NCBI GenBank assembly: GCA_050693875.1
Contig: JBOGWP010000187.1
Span: 1 to 19,428 of the forward strand
Length of the DNA stretch: 19,428 nucleotides
Source: JBOGWP01 sp050693875
GTDB lineage: Bacteria > Actinomycetota > CADDZG01 > JAHWKV01 > JBOGWP01
Direction: 5' to 3'
Below the pieces are notes generated by a model. That model was not told where the DNA came from. It was given only the letters and a program-made list of their open reading frames with translations, and ran no database searches. The position numbers and the translations under genes are program-made. Positions within the stretch are counted from its first letter, which is position 1. Each line of letters starts with the position of its first letter. Shown in pieces: positions 14,906-19,428 of this stretch.

Positions 14906-15237
14906 GACGCCAACGGGCCTGCATGGGCGGGGTGCAGTGTTCGGTGCACGAGGCGAGCGACGCCACCCATGCTTCGTAGATCGGCACGATTGACCTGTGT
15001 CAGGTCGACGAGCTTGGGTCGACCCGCCGCCGCCCCCACCTGGCTGATCAGGAACACGGCAACAAGGCTCGGGATCTTCGGCGTGCCGTCGTCTGCTCTC
15101 TCGGTCAGCCGACGATTCGGCTGCACGGCGCGCAACAGACGAGTCAGGTCTACTTCGAGCTGGCCTACGGTCTTAGTCTCGACCGCGCCGAGCCCTGCCC
15201 CGCCGGCAGGTATGGCCCCCGGTGGCGGTGGTGCCAT
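14902..15237 (-). CDS. Acyl-carrier-protein-like protein, first gene of the operon
   Basis: A small protein, 111 residues from the ATG at 15237. Longer in-frame starts exist at 15306 and 15384, but the likely promoter lies between 15258 and 15294. After a Pro/Gly-rich leader (MAPPPPGAIPAGGAG), the remaining 90 residues follow the acyl carrier protein pattern: helix one (VGQLEVDLTRLLRAV), a loop with LTERADDGTPKIPSLVAVFL, then a final helix (LRSMGGVARLVHRTL). IPSL sits where carriers have DSL, so its Ser would be the phosphopantetheine attachment site, with Pro in place of Asp. This is a motif-level inference; the AcpS-type gene two positions downstream is the supporting context. It overlaps the next gene by four bases (ATGA). 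Confidence 0.55.
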   Translation of the reverse strand: MAPPPPGAIPAGGAGLGAVETKTVGQLEVDLTRLLRAVQPNRRLTERADDGTPKIPSLVAVFLISQVGAAAGRPKLVDLTQVNRADLRSMGGVARLVHRTLHPAHAGPLAS

Positions 15238-15257
15238 AGTGGGAATGTCAGTCTTCA

Positions 15258-15272
15258 CGACACTCAGTGTCG
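15258..15272. promoter_or_regulatory. 15-bp perfect palindrome, candidate operator of the central operon
   Basis: CGACACT-C-AGTGTCG is a perfect palindrome with seven-base arms. It overlaps the proposed -10 box at 15266-15271 of the leftward promoter and ends about 20 bases before the ATG at 15237. A dimeric repressor bound here would shut off the whole seven-gene operon; the XRE protein encoded within it is the obvious candidate. A second, weaker inverted repeat, TGAC-N6-GTCA, lies at 15280-15293 over the -35 region. Confidence 0.65.
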
Positions 15273-15294
15273 GATATCCTGACGTTGTTGTCAA
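15266..15294 (-). promoter_or_regulatory. Promoter of the leftward seven-gene operon
   Basis: On the minus strand a perfect TTGACA (15289-15294) is followed after exactly 17 bases by GACACT (15266-15271), a weak three-of-six -10 box. Transcription would start near 15259, giving a leader of about 22 bases before the ATG at 15237. A perfect -35 with a poor -10 buried in a palindrome is typical of a tightly repressed promoter. Confidence 0.5.
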
Positions 15295-15358
15295 GGACGC
15301 CGGCATGCCCGCCCATATCTCGACCTGCATCAGAAGCAGACCGAGTACGCCGCTATAG

Positions 15359-15376
15359 TTGGTGTACTTGGTGTGA
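15359..15376 (+). repeat. Tandem 9-base direct repeat in the divergent promoter region
   Basis: TTGGTGTAC (15359-15367) is directly followed by TTGGTGTGA (15368-15376), seven of nine bases identical. The repeat lies in the divergent promoter region about 50 bases before the start of the rightward gene at 15423. GATACT at 15375-15380 preceded by TGT could be an extended -10 box. A regulator-binding role is possible. Confidence 0.35.
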
Positions 15377-15422
15377 TACTCCATGGCGGAGCAGGGTGAA
15401 TTGGACTACACAGGAGGACACC

Positions 15423-15944
15423 ATGCACAAGATGGATGCAGGCGAGGCAGGCGTCGGTCCGCACTTTGTGAATGTGCCGGTTCCAGCCGACCGCGTCTTG
15501 GAGGTTTACGCGTTCCTCTCTGGCTTCCCGCACGCGGCGGCAGACGCAACAGGAGACTCGCCGTGGACCCCGACACCGAGCAACGGCCTTCCAACCATCC
15601 CCTGGACCGAGGAGGACCTGGCTCGCTTCGTCTCGAGTGGAACGAAGACGTCGCGTACCGTCGCAGCCGTCATGGATGTCCTCGTGGAGCAACCAGGAGA
15701 GCAGTTCACCACCACGACGCTCGTCGCGCGGCTTGGCGTGACCAGGAACGAGCTTCGGGGGACGTTCGCGGCACTCACGCGTCACATAAGGACGCACTAC
15801 GGGCGTGAGAACTGGCCATTCCGTTTCACGTGGGGCCCTACACTTGGTGAGGACTATCCGGTCGAGGGACACTATTCGATTATTGACCCAAAAGTAGTTG
15901 TGGCCTGGGCCAAGTTGCGCAGTAACTCTCAGCCGGCAAACTAA
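15423..15944 (+). CDS. Winged-helix-like hypothetical protein
   Basis: A 173-residue protein. The ATG at 15423 is preceded by a strong AGGAGG seven bases upstream; the longer in-frame extension has no such site. The N-terminus reads FVNVPVPADRVLEVYAFLSG, a short beta strand and helix. A linker with WTPTPSNGLPTIPWTEEDL follows, then a winged-helix-type segment (TSRTVAAVMDVLVEQPGEQF, VARLGVTRNELRGTFAALTR) and a C-terminal FRFTWGP region with YSI. I know this domain order from uncharacterised actinobacterial proteins but cannot name a function. It is divergent from the leftward operon and 17 bases upstream of a second small gene, with which it probably forms an operon. It could regulate the neighbouring genes or sense a ligand. 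Confidence 0.78.
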   Translation: MHKMDAGEAGVGPHFVNVPVPADRVLEVYAFLSGFPHAAADATGDSPWTPTPSNGLPTIPWTEEDLARFVSSGTKTSRTVAAVMDVLVEQPGEQFTTTTLVARLGVTRNELRGTFAALTRHIRTHYGRENWPFRFTWGPTLGEDYPVEGHYSIIDPKVVVAWAKLRSNSQPAN

Positions 15945-15961
15945 GAGACAGGACAATATAG

Positions 15962-16360
15962 ATGAGCGTGTCGATCGATCATGACGTCCCTGCAAAGATC
16001 CTTGAGGTTATCGATAACGTGTCCGTGAAGGGTCAACCCCACGTATTTGGTCGCCCCTACATAACGGCCTACCAATTGGCGATAGCCCTCGATCAACGCC
16101 ACCCTCAAATCAGGGCAGCCTTGGGACTACCTCTCGGGGGAGTGGGTATCGGGGACCAGCACAGCTTCGCTCCATACCTGGCAAATCAACTCTCTACCCA
16201 TATCCAAGACCACGGTGACGCTTATCAGGTCGAGGGCGCCTTTCTCTCAAACCAGCACGTTGAAGGCCTGACGTTCGGCGCGCCGGATGGCCGCATACTG
16301 GCTAGCTTTGTACAAAATGGAGCCGATCTTTCCATGTTTAGGCGTCGAGTCGGAGCATGA
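15962..16360 (+). CDS. Hypothetical protein, partner of the winged-helix-like gene
   Basis: A 132-residue protein that I do not recognise. It has helical segments (DHDVPAKILEVIDNVSV, YITAYQLAIALDQRHPQ, SFAPYLANQLSTHIQ) around a Gly-rich LPLGGVGIGDQH loop, and a beta-rich end (VEGLTFGAPDGRILASFV) closing with LSMFRRRV. There is no signal peptide or membrane segment, so it should be cytoplasmic. The start is the ATG at 15962, with only a weak AGGACA upstream, 17 bases after the previous stop. The G+C content appears lower than in the neighbouring genes, which suggests separate acquisition. It is the last gene before insertion-sequence debris. Confidence 0.7.
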   Translation: MSVSIDHDVPAKILEVIDNVSVKGQPHVFGRPYITAYQLAIALDQRHPQIRAALGLPLGGVGIGDQHSFAPYLANQLSTHIQDHGDAYQVEGAFLSNQHVEGLTFGAPDGRILASFVQNGADLSMFRRRVGA

Positions 16361-16660
16361 CGAGGTTTAGTCGGGCACAACCTCATCGGTTCTCAGGGTG
16401 GTGGGTGAGGTTTGAATGGCGCCCAAGCCACTCTTGTCACCCAGCAGCACCCCCCGCTGCCACCCACCCGTGGGGGTTGGTGAAGCTCCAGATGGGGGGT
16501 TGCGACTACGGTCACGGGCAGCATCCTGTGGAGTCTGGCGTCCTTAGTTAACCTGTGGGTCCTCAACGACTGACAATCAGTTTGGCCTGGTCAGCGAGTT
16601 CCATGAACACCCCATCAGGCCCTTCGAGGCCATCTCGCCACCTTGCGGCTGGCGGCGGTG
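16361..16660 (+). other. Gene-poor junction before the insertion-sequence remnant
   Basis: I see no supported gene. The stretch is rich in C-runs and G-runs (for example the G-run near 16494-16499) and contains partial inverted repeats between GGTGGGTGAGG near 16399 and CCACCCACCC near 16460. It leads into degenerate IstB-like coding sequence, so it is probably the eroded boundary of one or more insertion sequences. Confidence 0.4.
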
Positions 16661-17524
16661 GCGGAGGCGCTGCCGGCCGAGCTCGACCCGCTCGGGGCAA
16701 GGAGCTGAGCCACATCGCGTTCCTCGAACGGCTGCTTGCCATCGAGGTGGCAGCGGTGCAGGCCCGGCGCCAGGCCAGCCTGGCCCGCTTCGCCTGCCTG
16801 CCGGCGCCGTGGCGCATCGCCGACTTCGACTTCGACGCTCAGCCCTCGGCGACCGAACGCTGGTCGAGGAACTCGTCGCCCGCCGTCCCAACGCCGTTTG
16901 GTCGTGGGACATCACCAAGCTCAGGGGGCCGAGGAGGGGCGAGTACTACGACCTCTACGTGGTGGCTCGACATCTTCAGCCGCTACGTGGTCGCCTGGTG
17001 CATGGCGCCCACCGAGTCGGGAGAGCTGGCCAAGGAGCTGATCGCCGACGCCCTGGTGTGCCATCGCGTCGAGCCCGGCACGCTCACCATCCACGCCGAA
17101 CCGGGGCTCGTCGATGACCTCGAACCCGGTGACCGGCTGCTCGCCTTCCTGGGGGTCGCCCGGACGCATTCCCGTCCCCACGTGAGCAACGACAACCCCT
17201 ATTCCGAGGCCGCCTTCAAGACCCTCAAGTACTGCCCGGCGTTCCCGGAGCGGTTCGGCTCGATCGAGGACGCGCGGGCGTTCTGCACCGCCTTCATCAC
17301 CTACTACTGCCACGAGCACCGGCATTTCGGGCATTGGGTACCACGCCCCCGCCTCGGTCCACTACGGCACTGCCGAGGAAGTGCGAGCCAAGCGGGCCGA
17401 AGCCTTGTCGGCCGCCTACGCGGCGAACCCCGGGAGGTTCAGCCGCAAGCCGAAGCCGCCGAAGCTGCCGACGGTCGCCTGGATCAACGAGCCGACGATC
17501 GGCAGCGATGCACAGAGGAACTGA
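16661..17524 (+). pseudogene. Chimeric insertion-sequence remnant: IstB-like start joined to IS3-type transposase
   Basis: Two element fragments fused together. At about 16690-16845 the frame reads ELSHIAFLERLLAIEVAAVQ and IADFDFDAQPS, the N-terminal part of an IS21-type IstB helper ATPase, lacking its P-loop. From about 16850 the sequence becomes an IS3/IS481-type integrase core: VARRPNAVWSWDITKLRGP (first Asp), DIFSRYVVAWCM, then SRPHVSNDNPYSEAAFKTLK and ERFGSIEDARAFCTAFI, ending with HAPASVHYGTAEEVRAK and a stop at 17524. At least four one-base shifts are needed to read it (near 16968, 17105, 17150 and 17325). The one near 17105 disrupts the HADRG block that holds the second catalytic Asp. 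Both fragments are truncated, so the gene cannot make an active transposase. Confidence 0.78.
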
Positions 17525-17869
17525 AGAGATCATGTCTCATTTCGCTTGACCGGTTCCGCAATGCGTCGCGTCGGATGCGGCGTGGTCGCAGGTCAGCCGG
17601 GTAGGTGAAGCTCGGCTGCAGGCCCGACCGGGTGGCGGCAACGAGTGGGGTCGGTAAGTGCCCACCGCATATAGATGCACGCGCGTCATACATTGACTCG
17701 GTCCTGACGCGGAGATGAAATCGCTTGACGAAACCAGCGGGGGGGATCGATTGAGTGGTTGTGGCCAGCGACGTCACAGCCAGACCGCGGCGACGGACCA
17801 TAGGTGCGTCCCCCTTCGGCAGCATCTCCCACATGCTTCCCGACCGCCTTCGGACCGGAGGAGAACCTG
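17525..17869 (+). other. Intergenic region upstream of the secreted BNR protein
   Basis: No gene is visible. The first part (about 17535-17560, ATGTCTCATTTCGCTTGACC) follows the transposase stop and resembles an insertion-sequence end, though no matching inverted copy is visible on the left. Further on, TTGACT (17693-17698) and TGAAAT (17716-17721) are spaced by 17 bases and could form the promoter of the gene starting at 17870, with a leader of about 140 bases. Confidence 0.35.
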
Positions 17870-19428
17870 ATGAGACGCCATGTTGCGCCCGTCGCCTCGC
17901 TGTTGCTCATGGCCTCGCTGTTGCTGGCCGTGCTCTTGGCCGCCCCAGCCTCCCCAGCGGAGCGCAGGCGCCGCCCGGTGGTAACGGGCGCCGTCCAGGT
18001 GACCGACAACCCGGTCCCCGTGCGGGCCCACAACTCGCCCCAGCTGGCCCGCAACCCCAAGACTGGCGAGTTGGTGGTCGCGGAAGTGGACTCCTTCGGC
18101 TCCCGAGAATGCACCGTCCACATCTCGGTCGACGACGGGAGAAGCTGGTTCCGGGGCGGCAACCCGATGATGAGGCCATTCACCGATTGCTCCATCGGCG
18201 CCGAATGGGGTAATTACTTCGGCCTCTTCTTCGGCCGGAACGGCGTCCTTTACCTCCCCTTCGCCGCCAACGATCCAAAGGAGCTGGCCCAGACCAGGCC
18301 AGTAACCACCGAGGACACGCGGGACTTCATTCCCCGTCATGTCTTCCTGGCCTCCTCCACCGACGGGGGGCGCAGCTTCTCCACCACGATCGTCCATCGA
18401 GTATCGGAGGGACATCCCGACCGCTACAACAAGGGGGTCGTCGGAGCGGTGGACCCGAACGATCCCCAGCGTGTCTACGTGGGATGGAGACAGGGAGCCT
18501 TCTCGAGCGAGACCCAGAAGCTGAAGAACCTCGTGGCCGCGTCGACCGACGGCGGGAAGACCTTCGCGGCGCCGGTGGACATCACCGATGATCGCGGCGC
18601 CGACCACCCGTGGCTCGCCGTGGGCCGAGACGGCACGGTACATGCGGTCACCTGGTCAAGGAGCTTCGGCCTGGGAGATGAGTCGCCGCCCCGGCCGATC
18701 TTTCACCTTCGCTCGCGCGATCAGGGCAAGACGTGGACGCGCAAGGAGATCGATCCGGGAAACGAGCGCTCCTACCGGCCCCCCGTGTTCGCCGCCGACC
18801 CTCGCTCCGACTCCCTCTACGTGGCGTGGTTCGGTAGCGCCGAGGAGCACAACCGGGCGCTCGAGGACAAGGACCGCACCGATATCTTCCTCCGAGCGTC
18901 CACCGACGGTGGCAAGACTTGGAGCGCCCAGAGGACGGTTAACGACGACGCCGGCAAGGGCATCAACCACGAGTTCCCCGGCATCGCGATCGGGCCGGAA
19001 GGCAGGGTGGACGTCGCCTGGTACGACGGACGTCTCTCGCCCCGGCCTTCGTCGGATCCAGAGAGCGACAGCGGCCTTCAGGACGTCTTCTATGCCTCCT
19101 CCACCAACCAGGGCCGGAGCTTCGGTCCGAACCGTCGAATCACCGACCGCAGCATCGACCGCTCCATCGGAGTGTGGTCGAACAACATCGGAAGTGCCGC
19201 CCCGATCGGTATGGCGTCGGCTGCCGACGCTGTCTACTTCGCCTGGCAGGACACTCGCAACGGCAACCCCCTTACGAATGCCGAGGACGTGTACTTCGCC
19301 TCGCTCAGGCTGGCCGAGCCGCTGGCGTCGGGGAGTGGGATGCCCCCGTGGATCACCCTAGCCCCGTCTTCCGCACTGTGGCAAGAACGTCAGCTCGCCA
19401 CTGACGGACGTAGGGATGTTTCCGCTGG
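17870..19428 (+). CDS. Secreted BNR/Asp-box (sialidase-like) protein, 3' end outside the window
   Basis: The frame is open from the ATG at 17870 to the window edge (about 519 residues). The start is fixed by GGAGGAG eight bases upstream. A signal peptide is clear: MRRH, a hydrophobic core rich in Leu (SLLLMASLLLAVLLAAP) and an ASPA-type cleavage site. The mature part contains at least five Asp-box/BNR motifs, SxDxGxxW/F: SVDDGRSW, STDGGRSF, STDGGKTF, SRDQGKTW and STDGGKTW, with a further variant STNQGRSF. This is the pattern of six-bladed sialidase-type propellers and Vps10-like proteins. Conserved sialidase catalytic residues are not evident, so the substrate is unknown; many such actinobacterial proteins have no proven enzyme activity. 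The last residues (about 480 onward) do not show the usual membrane anchor, so the true C-terminus lies beyond the window or in another frame. Confidence 0.85.
   Translation, partial: MRRHVAPVASLLLMASLLLAVLLAAPASPAERRRRPVVTGAVQVTDNPVPVRAHNSPQLARNPKTGELVVAEVDSFGSRECTVHISVDDGRSWFRGGNPMMRPFTDCSIGAEWGNYFGLFFGRNGVLYLPFAANDPKELAQTRPVTTEDTRDFIPRHVFLASSTDGGRSFSTTIVHRVSEGHPDRYNKGVVGAVDPNDPQRVYVGWRQGAFSSETQKLKNLVAASTDGGKTFAAPVDITDDRGADHPWLAVGRDGTVHAVTWSRSFGLGDESPPRPIFHLRSRDQGKTWTRKEIDPGNERSYRPPVFAADPRSDSLYVAWFGSAEEHNRALEDKDRTDIFLRASTDGGKTWSAQRTVNDDAGKGINHEFPGIAIGPEGRVDVAWYDGRLSPRPSSDPESDSGLQDVFYASSTNQGRSFGPNRRITDRSIDRSIGVWSNNIGSAAPIGMASAADAVYFAWQDTRNGNPLTNAEDVYFASLRLAEPLASGSGMPPWITLAPSSALWQERQLATDGRRDVSA

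Noticed and set aside
17774..18643. 289-residue minus-strand frame opposite the BNR gene
   Set aside because: Antisense shadow; the plus strand has a strong Shine-Dalgarno, a signal peptide and repeated Asp boxes.

Overview
The window is high-GC DNA with frequent GTG and TTG starts, strong Shine-Dalgarno sites, long overlapping operons and hairpins that lack U-tracts. This fits a high-GC actinobacterium; the sequence does not fix a genus. It is an accessory region: a compact, intact cassette at about 9.0-16.4 kb flanked by a decaying Rhs toxin locus and by mobile-element remnants.

Left part (1-5.1 kb): a large Rhs/YD-repeat protein with a seven-repeat beta-propeller inserted among its YD repeats. 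Its toxin tip has been separated by two apparent one-base losses in C-runs. It is followed by a small lipoprotein overlapping the tip, a candidate immunity or accessory protein. From 5.1 to 5.6 kb I see no gene. From 5.6 to 8.7 kb lies a mobile unit: a frameshifted DDE transposase, a tyrosine-recombinase-like protein overlapping it, and a divergent AlpA/excisionase-like HTH protein. The divergent promoter region carries two GTATAC sites.

Centre (9.0-15.2 kb): the most interesting part. A leftward operon of seven tightly packed genes encodes, in order of transcription, an acyl-carrier-protein-like protein, a thymidylate-synthase-fold enzyme, a holo-ACP synthase, an XRE regulator, an ImmA/IrrE zinc protease fused to a chagasin-type inhibitor domain, a papain-like cysteine protease, and a MazG-type nucleotide pyrophosphohydrolase with an extra domain. 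Converging on it is a stand-alone protein of the 5-hmdU-kinase-helical / alpha-glutamyl-putrescinyl-thymine pyrophosphorylase group, known from thymine hypermodification in phages. Together they suggest a carrier-protein-assisted pyrimidine or DNA-base modification or sensing module under protease control, possibly a defence system. That functional reading is inference. A 15-bp perfect palindrome overlaps the likely operon promoter. Two small rightward genes (a winged-helix-like protein and an unknown protein) are divergent from the operon and may belong to it.

Right part (16.4-19.4 kb): a chimeric, multiply frameshifted insertion-sequence remnant (IstB-like N-terminus joined to an IS3-type transposase), a gene-poor stretch with a possible promoter, and a secreted BNR/Asp-box sialidase-like protein running off the end of the window. 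Clear reading-frame breaks are confined to the Rhs locus and the transposases; the central cassette genes look intact.
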